Positions 39,895 to 48,007 of a stretch of DNA of 58,344 bases are shown here, piece after piece. This stretch comes from JBFLVU01 sp037444825 (GTDB lineage Bacteria > Acidobacteriota > UBA4820 > DSQY01). Position numbers and translations under genes: made by a program. Numbering within the stretch: the first letter of the stretch is position 1; every line of letters begins with the position of its first letter. The notes beneath the pieces were generated by a model. The model was not told the origin of the DNA. It saw only the letters and a program-made list of their open reading frames with translations, and ran no database searches. The stretch lies in NCBI GenBank assembly GCA_037444825.1, contig JBBILR010000016.1, positions 1 to 58,344 on the forward strand, written 5' to 3'.

Positions 39895-40721
39895 GGCCGG
39901 CCTTCGAAGGGCAGGAGAGGGCCGCCGCGCTCGGCGGCCTTCACGCGCTCCCACAGGGCGTCCATTTCCTGAAGCGTCATGCCGTGGATCTCCCTCCCTT
40001 CCTCTTTCGCCGTCCGCTCCAGCGCCCGGAAGCGCCGGATGAACTTGGCGTTGGCCCCCTGCAGCGCGTCTTCGGGGTCCACCTCCAGGAAGCGGCAGAG
40101 GTTGGTGAGGGCGAAGAGAAAGTCCCCCATCTCCTCGCGGACCTCCTCCTTCTTCCCCTGGGCCACGGCCTCCCTCAGCTCCCGCCACTCCTCCTCCACC
40201 TTGGCCTCCACCTGCCGCCGCTCCTCCCAGTCGAAGCCCACGCGGGCGGCCTTCTGGCCGAGGCGGTAGGCCTTCAGGAGGGCGGGGAGGGCTCGCGGGA
40301 CGCCGTCCAGCGCGCTGGGGTCCTCCCGGCCGTTCTCCCGCTTTTCCTCCATTTTGATGGCCTCCCAGTTCTGGAGGACCTCCCCGGGGGTGCTTGCCTC
40401 CGCGTCGCCGAAGACGTGGGGGTGGCGCCGGACGAGCTTCTCGTTGATGGCCCGGGCCACGTCCTCGATGGTGAAGGCGCCCTCCTCCTCGGCGATGCGG
40501 GCGTGAAAGACCACCTGGAGGAGCAAGTCCCCCAGCTCCTCCCGCAGCTTGGCCGGGTCCCTGGAATCGATGGCGTCCAGGACCTCGTAGGTCTCCTCCA
40601 CCAGGTAGGGCTTGAGGTCGTCCCGGCTCTGGGCCCGGTCCCAGGGGCAGCCGCCGGGGGAGCGCAGGCGCGCCATGAGGGCCACGAGGCGGGCGAATTC
40701 TTCGTACGTTCCTTCGGCCAT
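39891..40721 (-). CDS. mazG: Nucleoside triphosphate pyrophosphohydrolase MazG
   Basis: This 276-residue protein has two MazG all-alpha repeats. The first has CPWDRAQSRDDLKPYLVEETYEVLDAI and the second EEEWRELREAVAQG plus EEMGDFLFAL. Acidic EExxE and ExxD residues bind Mg2+. It hydrolyses NTPs/dNTPs to the monophosphate, clearing aberrant nucleotides. It lies between a lipoprotein gene (1 nt) and miaB (ATGA overlap). Confidence 0.94.
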   Translation of the reverse strand: MAEGTYEEFARLVALMARLRSPGGCPWDRAQSRDDLKPYLVEETYEVLDAIDSRDPAKLREELGDLLLQVVFHARIAEEEGAFTIEDVARAINEKLVRRHPHVFGDAEASTPGEVLQNWEAIKMEEKRENGREDPSALDGVPRALPALLKAYRLGQKAARVGFDWEERRQVEAKVEEEWRELREAVAQGKKEEVREEMGDFLFALTNLCRFLEVDPEDALQGANAKFIRRFRALERTAKEEGREIHGMTLQEMDALWERVKAAERGGPLLPFEGRP

Positions 40722-40722
40722 C

Positions 40723-41259
40723 TCAGGGGGCCCCCAGCGTGAGGACCGACGAGGAGCCGGCCCGGGCCCGCACCGGCCCGGCGGAGAGGTCCCCCTCGTC
40801 CCGGGTGGAGATGTCCCCGTCGCGGTCCAGCCGGACGAGGAGGTCCGCCTCCGCCGGGAGGGGGTCTCCCATCATGGAGTCGGCCTGAGTGAGGGAGAAT
40901 TCCACCGGGAAGCCCGAGGGAACGATCTTCCGGGCCGCCACCGGCCGGCCGTCCCCCCCCAGGGAACGGGCCACCACGAAGAGGGTGGAGCCGGGGACGA
41001 AGCGGGCCTTCAGCGCGTCGGGGAGGACCACCGTCCCCTGGTAGCCGGCCGCCTCGGAGGCCGGGGAAGCGGGCGGCGGCGGGGGGGGCGCTTCGGGGGT
41101 CATGGCCTCCTCCTTGGTGACGGGGCGCGCCTCGCGGGCCTGCCGGGGGGCCTCGGGGGCGGGGCCCTTCCAGGGGGCCTCGTTCTGGGAACAGGCGGAG
41201 AGGATGAAGAGGGCGCCCAGCAGGCAGGGGCCGGAAAGGGCAAGGGACATTCGGGCCAT
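40723..41259 (-). CDS. Lipoprotein with a CcmI/CycH-like C-terminal domain
   Basis: This 178-residue protein has a signal peptide ending at an LSAC lipobox (Cys near residue 23) and a Pro/Ala-rich linker (about 50-72). Its C-terminal domain of about 105 residues carries GTVVLPDALKARFVPGSTLFVVAR, FPVEFSLTQADSM and DGDISTRDEGDLSAG. This pattern resembles the periplasmic Ig-like domain of cytochrome c biogenesis proteins CcmI/CycH. Here it stands alone, without the TPR half and without ccm neighbours. Function is unknown; a c-type cytochrome link is possible. GGAGGA precedes the ATG. Confidence 0.75.
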   Translation of the reverse strand: MARMSLALSGPCLLGALFILSACSQNEAPWKGPAPEAPRQAREARPVTKEEAMTPEAPPPPPPASPASEAAGYQGTVVLPDALKARFVPGSTLFVVARSLGGDGRPVAARKIVPSGFPVEFSLTQADSMMGDPLPAEADLLVRLDRDGDISTRDEGDLSAGPVRARAGSSSVLTLGAP

Positions 41260-41284
41260 GGTTCCTCCGGGGTCGGGGGTCCGG

Positions 41285-42985
41285 TCACTTCCGCCCGAAC
41301 CGGCCGAGGATCTCGGCGGTCGGGAGGGTAAAGACGATAGGCCGCCCGTGGGGGCAGGTCAAGGGGCACCCCAGGGCGAAGAGACTGTCCAGCAGGTACT
41401 GGAGCTTTTCGAGGGCCATGGGCTCGTTGACCATCACCGACCCCCGGCACGAACGGAGGACCAGAACCTCCTTCCAGCGGTCCCGGGGGGTCTTGAGGGC
41501 CTCGCCGGCGGAGACGAAGAGGTCCTGGAGGATCTCCTCGGCCTCCCCGGGGCCCAGAAAGGCCGGCGCCGAGCGGACGGCCACCACCCCCTCGCCCCAC
41601 GCCTCCGCCTCGAAGCCCTGGGCGGAGGCCAGCTGCGCCATCTCCTCCGCGCGGTGCCTCAGGTCGCGGGGCAGGGTGAAGGTGTGGGGGGAGAGAAAGC
41701 CCTGGCGGGGCCCCGGGCTGTCCAGAAAGCTCCGGAACTGCTCGAAGCGCAGTCGTTCGTGGGCCACGTGCTGGTCCACGATGGAGAGCCCCTGGGGCCC
41801 GTCGCAGATGGCGAAGGAGCCCCGCCACTGACAGAGGACCCGAAGGGGCCCCGGCGGCGGAACCTTTCCGGAATCAAGCGGGGCCAGTCCGGGGAGAACC
41901 GCGGGAGAGGCTTGCCAGGAGGCGGGGGGGGGTTCGGAGACGAACCGGGGGGAGGGTGGCCCTTCTCCCGCTCCGGCCGGCGTTCCCTTCTCCTCCCGGC
42001 CCGGGAACAGGGCCCTCCGGAAGGCCGCCGCCACGGCGCCGTGGACGGTCTGGCCCTCGGCGAAGCGCACCTCCCGCTTGGTGGGGTGCACGTTCACGTC
42101 CACCTTGTGGAAGGGGAGGGTCAACACCAGCAGGTAGAGGGGGAACCGGCCCCGGGGCAGGGTGTCGGCGTAGGCCTCCCCCACGGCGTGCTGGACGAGG
42201 CGGTCCCGCGTGAAGCGGCCGTTGATGAGCGTGAACTGGTAGCGGCCGCTGGCCAGGTTGCGCTCGGGCCTTCCGGCGAGGCCCCGGATCTGGAGGTCGC
42301 CCGCGTCCAGGCGGAGGGGCCGGAAGTCCTCCCGGGGCAGGTCGGGGAAGAGGTCGAAGAAGCGCTCCTCCCGGCTGGAGGCGGGGGGCAGGTTCAGCAG
42401 GTCCCTCCCGTCGGCCCTGAGGCGGAAGGCCACGTCGGGGCGGGCCAGGGCGTAGTGTTCCAGAAGGACGGCCACGTGGCTCAGCTCGGTGGCGGGGGCC
42501 TTGAGGAACTTCCGGCGGGCGGGCACGTTGAAGAAGAGGTTCCGCGCCTCCGCCCGGGTGCCGGGGGGGAGGGCCGCGGGTTCGTGTTCCCGAAAGCGCC
42601 CGCCTTCCACGCGAACGCGGTGGCCCGAGGGCGCCTCCCGGGGCCGGCTCTCCAGCGTGAAGCGGCTGACGGCGGCGATGGAGGGAAGAGCCTCGCCGCG
42701 GAACCCCAGGGTGGCGATGGCGAAGAGGTCCCCCTCCTTCTCCAGCTTGCTGGTGGCGTGTCGTTCCAGGGCCAGGAGGAGGTCGTCGGGGTCCATCCCC
42801 ACCCCGTTGTCCTCCACGAGGATGCGCGTCCTCCCCCCGTCGTCCACCTCCACGAGAATCCGCCCGGCCCCGGCGTCCAGGGCGTTCTCCACCAGCTCCT
42901 TGACGACGGAGGCGGGTCTCTCCACCACCTCTCCGGCGGCGATCTGGTTCACGAGGGGGTCGGGAAGGAGGCGGATGCGGCCCAT
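41285..42985 (-). CDS. mutL: DNA mismatch repair protein MutL
   Basis: This 566-residue protein has the GHKL ATPase (IAAGEVVERPASVVKELVENALDAGA, DNGVGM, ATSKL, GFRGEAL). Its C-terminal domain carries DQHVAHERLRFE, the endonuclease metal motif, and CPHGRP. It therefore nicks DNA itself in mismatch repair, as in bacteria without MutH. It opens the mutL-lipoprotein-mazG-miaB run. No ribosome site is seen before the ATG at 42985, and a TACTCT box ends 7 nt upstream, so a leaderless mRNA is possible. Confidence 0.96.
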   Translation of the reverse strand: MGRIRLLPDPLVNQIAAGEVVERPASVVKELVENALDAGAGRILVEVDDGGRTRILVEDNGVGMDPDDLLLALERHATSKLEKEGDLFAIATLGFRGEALPSIAAVSRFTLESRPREAPSGHRVRVEGGRFREHEPAALPPGTRAEARNLFFNVPARRKFLKAPATELSHVAVLLEHYALARPDVAFRLRADGRDLLNLPPASSREERFFDLFPDLPREDFRPLRLDAGDLQIRGLAGRPERNLASGRYQFTLINGRFTRDRLVQHAVGEAYADTLPRGRFPLYLLVLTLPFHKVDVNVHPTKREVRFAEGQTVHGAVAAAFRRALFPGREEKGTPAGAGEGPPSPRFVSEPPPASWQASPAVLPGLAPLDSGKVPPPGPLRVLCQWRGSFAICDGPQGLSIVDQHVAHERLRFEQFRSFLDSPGPRQGFLSPHTFTLPRDLRHRAEEMAQLASAQGFEAEAWGEGVVAVRSAPAFLGPGEAEEILQDLFVSAGEALKTPRDRWKEVLVLRSCRGSVMVNEPMALEKLQYLLDSLFALGCPLTCPHGRPIVFTLPTAEILGRFGRK

Positions 42986-42992
42986 GGGCGCC

Positions 42993-42998
42993 AGAGTA
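42993..42998 (-). promoter_or_regulatory. Candidate -10 box directly before mutL
   Basis: The minus strand reads GTGGTACTCT. The box ends 7 nt before the ATG, which would put the start of transcription at or near the start codon. No -35 is clear. Confidence 0.3.
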
Positions 42999-43049
42999 CC
43001 ACGGGAAGGCCCCTTCGGGAGTATCATGCCCCCTCGGAAGGAGGCTGAC

Positions 43050-44423
43050 GTGGCAGAAAAGCCGGGGTGTGCCGGAAGGGGAAGGGGGGCCGCGGCGCTG
43101 GGCTGGGGGATGGTGGCCGCCGGGGCGCTCGCCGCCGCCGTGGCGGCCGCGGTGGAGGAGAAGCCGTGGGTGACGCCCGTCTCCCTCCGGGTGGACGCCG
43201 TGGAGACGGTCCTCACCCCCGGTGACCGGGCCTCCCGGTACGCCTTCGAGGGCTCGCTCTCCGGCCTTCGGGTCCTCCCCGGGGGGAAGGAGGAGGTCCG
43301 GCTCCTCCTGGCCCACGACCGGAGGGCTTCGGATGGGGCGCCCCGCAGCCACGGGGCGAAGGGGGCCTTCCTCTCCGAGTGGCGCCTGGGGGTCCACCGG
43401 GACGCCCAAGGGCTCACCCTCTACCCCCGCTCCGGCCGGGACCTCCTCAAGCGGGTCGGAGCAAAGAGGGGCGGGGAAAGCGGCGCCCTGGACGGCGTCT
43501 GTGCACCCGCGGCGGCCTCACCCGACGGGGAGGCCCTGCTCTTCGGCGAGCGCCGGGGAGGGCGGGTCTTCCGCTTGGCGAAGGGGGAGGCCCTTTCCCT
43601 GCCCGACCTGGGCCGGTGGCCCCGGGAGGGCTGCGTCCTCCTCGGCGGCAACCCCGGCTCCCCGGCCCTTCTCTCCCTGGGCGGGGACCTCGCCGGGGCG
43701 GGGGGGAGGGTCTTTCTCTTCGTCCCGTCGAAAGGGGCCTCGCTCGCCGACGAGGGCCCACCCCCCGCGGGAAGGCTCTTCGTCCTCCAAATGGAGGACG
43801 AGAACACCGAATCGGCCCTCCGGGCCAAGGGAAAGCGGACGCGCTTTCGGTGGCTTCCCCTTCAGACTCCTCCCGGCGGGGTGGAGAGCCCCGACTCCTT
43901 TCCCGGCACCGCCTTCTCCTCCCCCCGAGCCGCCGTCCTCGAGGGGGCCGCGGGAGGGGGGCTCTACCTGCTGACCGCGGGGGACGACCGCCGGGGGCCT
44001 TCGGGAAGGTACCTCGACCACAACGGCCGCCTCTTCCGCCTCGCCTTCGACGATCCCTCCGACCCCTCCCGGGGGGGGACGATGGAGGTCCTCCTCGCCG
44101 GCACCGAGGGGCCCGCCGGCCTCTCCTGCCTCGCCCCCCTGCCGGACGGGAGCCTCCTGCTCGGGGAAGCACCCGCCTTCCCGCTTCCGGGGCGGGAGGC
44201 GAGCCTCTGGCGCTTCGACCCGCGGAGCGGGGACCTGGCGAGGCTCCTGGAGGTCAACCCCGCGGCCGCCGGGGCTCCGGAGGAGGCCGGGGAGTGGGGG
44301 ATCGCCGGCGTGGCGGACGGGTCGGGCCTGCTCGGAGGGGGGTGGATCTTCGTGGCCGTCCGCGGGCCCGCCTTTTCGGGCGCCGCCGGGCGGTCGCAGG
44401 TTCTGGCCGTGCACGTGCAGTGA
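43050..44423 (+). CDS. Exported PhoX/DUF839-like protein
   Basis: This 457-residue protein has an N-terminal hydrophobic segment (about 15-38) that looks like a signal peptide. Its body resembles the PhoX/DUF839 beta-propeller family. It contains GALDGVCAPAAASPDG, GERRGGR, GLYLLTAGD, HNGRLFRLAFDDP and SLWRFDPRSGDL. PhoX proteins are secreted calcium-dependent phosphatases, but I cannot see the metal-binding residues, so enzyme activity is unproven. GTG at 43050 has AAGGAGG 5 nt upstream. It starts 64 nt from mutL in divergent orientation and is followed after 10 nt by a DUF6125-like gene. Confidence 0.6.
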   Translation: MAEKPGCAGRGRGAAALGWGMVAAGALAAAVAAAVEEKPWVTPVSLRVDAVETVLTPGDRASRYAFEGSLSGLRVLPGGKEEVRLLLAHDRRASDGAPRSHGAKGAFLSEWRLGVHRDAQGLTLYPRSGRDLLKRVGAKRGGESGALDGVCAPAAASPDGEALLFGERRGGRVFRLAKGEALSLPDLGRWPREGCVLLGGNPGSPALLSLGGDLAGAGGRVFLFVPSKGASLADEGPPPAGRLFVLQMEDENTESALRAKGKRTRFRWLPLQTPPGGVESPDSFPGTAFSSPRAAVLEGAAGGGLYLLTAGDDRRGPSGRYLDHNGRLFRLAFDDPSDPSRGGTMEVLLAGTEGPAGLSCLAPLPDGSLLLGEAPAFPLPGREASLWRFDPRSGDLARLLEVNPAAAGAPEEAGEWGIAGVADGSGLLGGGWIFVAVRGPAFSGAAGRSQVLAVHVQ

Positions 44424-44433
44424 GGGGGAAACC

Positions 44434-44982
44434 ATGGATGTACGACCCGGGAAAGAGAGCTTCCGGCCCGCACCGGAGAAGGCCCTGGAGATGCTGGGAA
44501 GGCTCATGCTGGCCTGGGACGGCCAGTGGTTCCTCAAGACCGCCGGGGCCTGCGGCCTCGAAAAGGCCGTGGAGCTCAACGCGAGGGTTCGCCGGAGCTT
44601 TGCCCGAATCGAAGTCCGCGAGTTCCTGAGGGCCCTGGGCCGCGGGCCGGCCCAGAGCGTCGAGGAGGCCGCGGAGATGCTCACCGCCTACAGCCGCCTC
44701 TTCCTGGGGGACGGCATGGACGGGGAGTGGAAGGTGGAGGGCGGCGGCGCCGAGGTCACGGTCAGCCGTTGCCGCCCCCAGGACGGGGCCGCCAAGGCCG
44801 GCCTCAAGCCCGACACCCCCTGCATCGCCTGCGAGGGGCTGTGGGAGACCTGGCTGGAGGCGATCCTTCCCGGCACCGCCTGGGAGACCGAGATCGAGGC
44901 CGCCCGGGGCCGCGGCGCCGATCGCTGCCGGATCTTCATCCGACCCAAGGCCCCGGCTCACCCGAAGCGGGACGGGTCGTAG
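44434..44982 (+). CDS. DUF6125/ATC-hydrolase-like cytoplasmic protein
   Basis: This 182-residue soluble protein has an N-terminal helical part with AWDGQWFLKTAGACGLEKAVELNARV. A C-terminal region follows with GLKPDTPCIACEGLWETWLEAILPG. The pattern (WDGQWF.., CxxCEGLW) fits the family annotated as DUF6125 or L-2-amino-thiazoline-4-carboxylate hydrolase-like, often found in anaerobes. Its reaction is unknown. The CIACEG cysteines could bind metal. It overlaps the convergent oxidoreductase gene by 25 bp. Confidence 0.65.
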   Translation: MDVRPGKESFRPAPEKALEMLGRLMLAWDGQWFLKTAGACGLEKAVELNARVRRSFARIEVREFLRALGRGPAQSVEEAAEMLTAYSRLFLGDGMDGEWKVEGGGAEVTVSRCRPQDGAAKAGLKPDTPCIACEGLWETWLEAILPGTAWETEIEAARGRGADRCRIFIRPKAPAHPKRDGS

Positions 44983-46055
44983 GGCGAGGGGTCGAGGGGG
45001 GGCGTCCTTCCCAGCACCAGGCTGGCCGCCATCTCCCCCACGGCGGCGGAGGTGGTCATGCCGTGGCCCCCCAGGCAGGCCGCCCAGAAGAAGTTCCGGA
45101 CCTTCGGGTCCCGGCCCAGGACGAAGCCCCCGTCTGGGCTGAAGGTCCTCAGCGCCGCCCAGGTGCGGGCCACCGGGAGCCCGCCCATCCTCGGGGCCGC
45201 CTCTTTGAGTTTTGCCGCCAGCCACAGGGGGGCGTCGGGGTCCGCGGGGGGAACACCCGGAGGATGGGGGTCCTGGTCGCAGGGGGAGAGAAGGAGCCCG
45301 CCGCTCTCCGGGCGGAAGTAGACCTCCGGGTCCAGGCACCAGGCGTAGGGCATGGCCGGGGAGAGCCCCGGGAGGGGCCCCGTGTGGACGAGGTGCCGCC
45401 TTTTCGGCTCCACGGGGAAGGGGGCAGCGCCGGCCAGGGCCGCCACCTCGCCGGCCCAGGGGCCCGCGGCGTTCACCACCGCCGAGGCATGGAAGACCTC
45501 CTCCCCGGCGAGGACCGCCGCGATCCGGCCTTCCTTCGCCTCGAAGCCGGCCACGCGGGCTCCGGTGCGCAGGGGGACCCCCTTCAGAAAGGAACTCAGC
45601 AGGAGGTGGATGTCCACCAGCCCGTCGCTGGGGCAGGCCAGGGCCGACCGGAAGGGGGCCCCGTCGAGGAAGGGGACGCGGCCCACCACCTCCGCCCTCG
45701 GGGCCGGGTAGGTGTAGACGCCGACGGCCAGGGCGTTCTTCCTCAAGGCCTCCAGGCGGCGGTCGTTTTCCTCCGCGGCGAGGAGATAGCCCCCCGTCGC
45801 CGAAAGGAGGGGGCCGTCGCAGAAGCCCGGGGGCGGGTTTCGCAGAAAGGCCGTCCCGCGGGCCGCCAGGAGGCTCGTGGCGGGCTGGAGGACCGCCTGG
45901 CGGGCGATACCGGCGTTCTTGCCCGAGGCGTGGCCCCCCGGGATGGGCTCCCGTTCCAGGACCACGAGGTTCTCGACGCCGAACCGGCGGAGCCACCACG
46001 CCGTGGCCGCCCCCGCCAGGCCCGCCCCGATGATGACCACGCCGCCCTTCGGCAC
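44958..46055 (-). CDS. FAD-dependent amino acid oxidase/dehydrogenase (DAO family)
   Basis: This 365-residue protein begins VVIIGAGLAGAATAWWLRRFG (FAD dinucleotide fold). It has HASGKNAGIARQ (the typical H-x-S/T-x-x-N-x-G cofactor segment), NAAGPWAG and GGHGMTTSAAVGE at the end. Family members oxidise glycine, sarcosine, D-amino acids or glycerol-3-phosphate. The substrate is unclear. The GTG at 46055 follows GGAGGG. Its 3' end overlaps the neighbouring gene by 25 bp. Confidence 0.85.
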   Translation of the reverse strand: MPKGGVVIIGAGLAGAATAWWLRRFGVENLVVLEREPIPGGHASGKNAGIARQAVLQPATSLLAARGTAFLRNPPPGFCDGPLLSATGGYLLAAEENDRRLEALRKNALAVGVYTYPAPRAEVVGRVPFLDGAPFRSALACPSDGLVDIHLLLSSFLKGVPLRTGARVAGFEAKEGRIAAVLAGEEVFHASAVVNAAGPWAGEVAALAGAAPFPVEPKRRHLVHTGPLPGLSPAMPYAWCLDPEVYFRPESGGLLLSPCDQDPHPPGVPPADPDAPLWLAAKLKEAAPRMGGLPVARTWAALRTFSPDGGFVLGRDPKVRNFFWAACLGGHGMTTSAAVGEMAASLVLGRTPPLDPSPYDPSRFG

Positions 46056-46182
46056 CCCGTCGCCCTCCGGCCAACGAGTGTACCACGGCGCCGGAAAGGG
46101 TCGCAGAGGCCCGTGCCGCGAAGGGCCCTAGGAACCCGCCCGCCTTGACGGAAGGTCCAGCCCGCCGTATCCGGGTAACGAC

Positions 46183-46668
46183 ATGGAGAAGGAGTCGAAG
46201 GTGGCTTCTTCCAGAAACCTTTCGGTTGCCTGGGCGCCGGGGCTTTGGACCCTTCTGAGCGCCGTGTCCGCCCAGCCCCCCCCTGAACTGACCCAGGGGA
46301 TCCCCGACCGGGTCGCCGTGGGGGACCTGCTCGTCTGCGAAGGCCGCCACTTCCTGGCCGGGGATCCGCAGGTCACCGTCCGGTTCGGTTCCGTTCCCGT
46401 CGCCGTCGTCCCCGACAGGGGCACCCGCATCTCGGTCCTCGTTCCGCCGGGGGCGGCCACGGGCCCCGTCACCGTCACCACCACCGCCGCGGTGGACGGG
46501 AGGATGGTGGAACAGACGAGCCACGCGGCAAAGGTCGCGGTCATCTGGAGGCGCGTGGATGTTGAAAGCCCACTGGACCACCCCTCCACCCTCCCCCTGT
46601 CGGAGCTCTCGAACCCCGACAACCCGACGCGGCCTCCGCGAGTTTCGAAGGGTTCGGCTGCCCGTTGA
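46183..46668 (+). CDS. Exported IPT/TIG-domain protein (possibly broken)
   Basis: This 161-residue protein has a signal-like segment (about 12-31, ending VSAQ). A single IPT/TIG Ig-like domain contains VAVGDLLVCEGRHFLAGDPQVTVRFG and VPPGAATGPVTVTT. After about residue 130 the sequence looks less protein-like. The next frame (from 46704) picks up a convincing protein sequence, so a frameshift or a small two-gene unit is possible. The ribosome site before the ATG at 46183 is weak. IPT domains occur in surface or secreted adhesion and enzyme proteins. Confidence 0.5.
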   Translation: MEKESKVASSRNLSVAWAPGLWTLLSAVSAQPPPELTQGIPDRVAVGDLLVCEGRHFLAGDPQVTVRFGSVPVAVVPDRGTRISVLVPPGAATGPVTVTTTAAVDGRMVEQTSHAAKVAVIWRRVDVESPLDHPSTLPLSELSNPDNPTRPPRVSKGSAAR

Positions 46669-46703
46669 AGCGGACGGAAAGGCAGGGTGGGAGGGAGTGG
46701 CCG

Positions 46704-46939
46704 GTGAACCCCTCAAGCCCGGCCCTCCCCAGCCCCGACGGGGGGACGGAGTACCACTTCGTGGGGCCGTACCTGGAAGTGGAGATTCCGAGATCGGCGG
46801 TGTTTCCCTCCCCGCTCCCGGCCGCCACGGCCGCCTTCGCCAAGGAGCCCTCGCGGGAAAAATGCTACGTGGAGGTCCCCCTCACGGGCCAGAGGAAGAA
46901 CGGCAAACTCGCCTCGGTCTCCGCCCGGGTCTGCGCCAA
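46704..46939 (+). CDS. Fragment of an unknown protein, cut by the assembly gap
   Basis: From GTG 46704 (behind GGGAGGGAG) the frame gives about 78 residues. They include TEYHFVGPYLEVEIPRSAVF and KCYVEVPLTGQRKNGKL, then run into the Ns. It could be the frame-shifted continuation of the IPT/TIG gene or a separate gene. I do not recognise it. Confidence 0.4.
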
Positions 46940-47039
46940 NNNNNNNNNNNNNNNNNNNNNNNNNNNNNNNNNNNNNNNNNNNNNNNNNNNNNNNNNNNNN
47001 NNNNNNNNNNNNNNNNNNNNNNNNNNNNNNNNNNNNNNN
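46940..47039. other. Assembly gap (100 N)
   Basis: There are exactly 100 ambiguous bases, the usual placeholder for a scaffold join of unknown size. Gene content and order across this point are not guaranteed. Confidence 0.99.
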
Positions 47040-47092
47040 CCGAAGCGCCGGCCGCCACGCCCGCGCCTCCCTCGAAGACCCCGGTGCCCTGA
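47040..47092 (+). CDS. Short C-terminal coding tail after the gap
   Basis: Reading to the TGA at 47090-47092 gives a Pro/Ala-rich tail (APAATPAPPSKTPVP). It may be the end of the gene interrupted by the gap, but the frame relation is unknown. Confidence 0.3.
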
Positions 47093-47188
47093 AGGGTGGC
47101 CTCCGGGCCGGTAGAGCCTTCGACCGCCCGGGTGCCTTCTCTTCCCCCAGGCGGGGAGGAGAGGGTATCCTGGCCCCGGGAGGCCGGA

Positions 47189-47992
47189 ATGGGAGTGGCC
47201 CTTCGGGCGGGGTTTGCGGCGGTCTTGTGCGCGGCGGCGCTCTCCTGCTGCCGCTTTCCCTTCTCCATGGAGGGGCGGTACCGGCGGGAGATGACCTGCG
47301 CGGAGCGGGTCAGCGACGAGAAGTCCCTGGAGATCCTGAGGAAGGGGGCCTTCTGCTGCGAGCCCCTCCCCCCGTCGGTGGCCTCCCTGCCCGCCGCGAG
47401 GCGCTTCTACTACGAGCGGGCCCTGGCGCTGAAGCCGGGGGAGGCGGCGCCGCTGCTGGGCCTGGGCCGGGCCCTGTGGGAAGCGGGGGACTACGAAGGG
47501 GCGCTGGAGGCCTACCGGAAGGCCGAGGGGCGCCTCGAGAAGCCCCTCTACGCCCAGATCGGCGCCTTCACCATGCTGAGGCTCCTTCGCCGCTTCGACG
47601 AGGGGCGCGGCCTGGCCGAGACCATCCGCCGGGAAAGGGGGGTGGACGGCGCCAAGGTGGCCGAGTATCTCCTGGGCCGCCTGGAGTACGACGCCGGGAA
47701 CTACGGCGCGGCGGAGGGCCACCTCCGGGAGGCCCTGGAGCGGGCCGCCAGAGGGGGCTACGGCCTCGGCGGGACCCCCTTCTCCATGAAGGACGCCCAC
47801 CTGTACCTGGCCCTCGTCCTCCAGAAACAAGGGGACGCCCAGGGGGCCTACGGGGAGTTCCTGGCCTTCCACCGGAAGATGAGCGACCCCGAGTACCAGA
47901 TCTTCTACGCCTACTGGCTCCCGCGCCTGGGGAGGGATCAGGGGGCCCTTCTCGAGAGGATCGAGACGGAGTGGGCCCACCTGCGCCAGTGA
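47189..47992 (+). CDS. TPR-repeat lipoprotein
   Basis: This 267-residue protein has a signal peptide with an ALSCC lipobox (near residues 18-21) and an ER-rich linker. TPR-like repeats follow: RFYYERALALKPGEAAPLLGLG, LWEAGDYEGALEAYRKAEG, LEYDAGNYGAAEGHLREALERA and YLALVLQKQGDAQGAY. It is probably a membrane-anchored periplasmic scaffold; no partner is evident. GGGAGG precedes the ATG at 47189. It converges with the dipeptidase gene (15-nt gap). A second short frame on the minus strand here is not credible. Confidence 0.75.
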   Translation: MGVALRAGFAAVLCAAALSCCRFPFSMEGRYRREMTCAERVSDEKSLEILRKGAFCCEPLPPSVASLPAARRFYYERALALKPGEAAPLLGLGRALWEAGDYEGALEAYRKAEGRLEKPLYAQIGAFTMLRLLRRFDEGRGLAETIRRERGVDGAKVAEYLLGRLEYDAGNYGAAEGHLREALERAARGGYGLGGTPFSMKDAHLYLALVLQKQGDAQGAYGEFLAFHRKMSDPEYQIFYAYWLPRLGRDQGALLERIETEWAHLRQ

Positions 47993-48007
47993 CGCCTCTC
48001 CCGAGCC

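Noticed and set aside
46128..46622. Minus-strand frame opposite the IPT/TIG gene
   Set aside because: Ser/Thr/Arg-rich, no homology visible, and the plus strand carries a recognisable IPT/TIG pattern.
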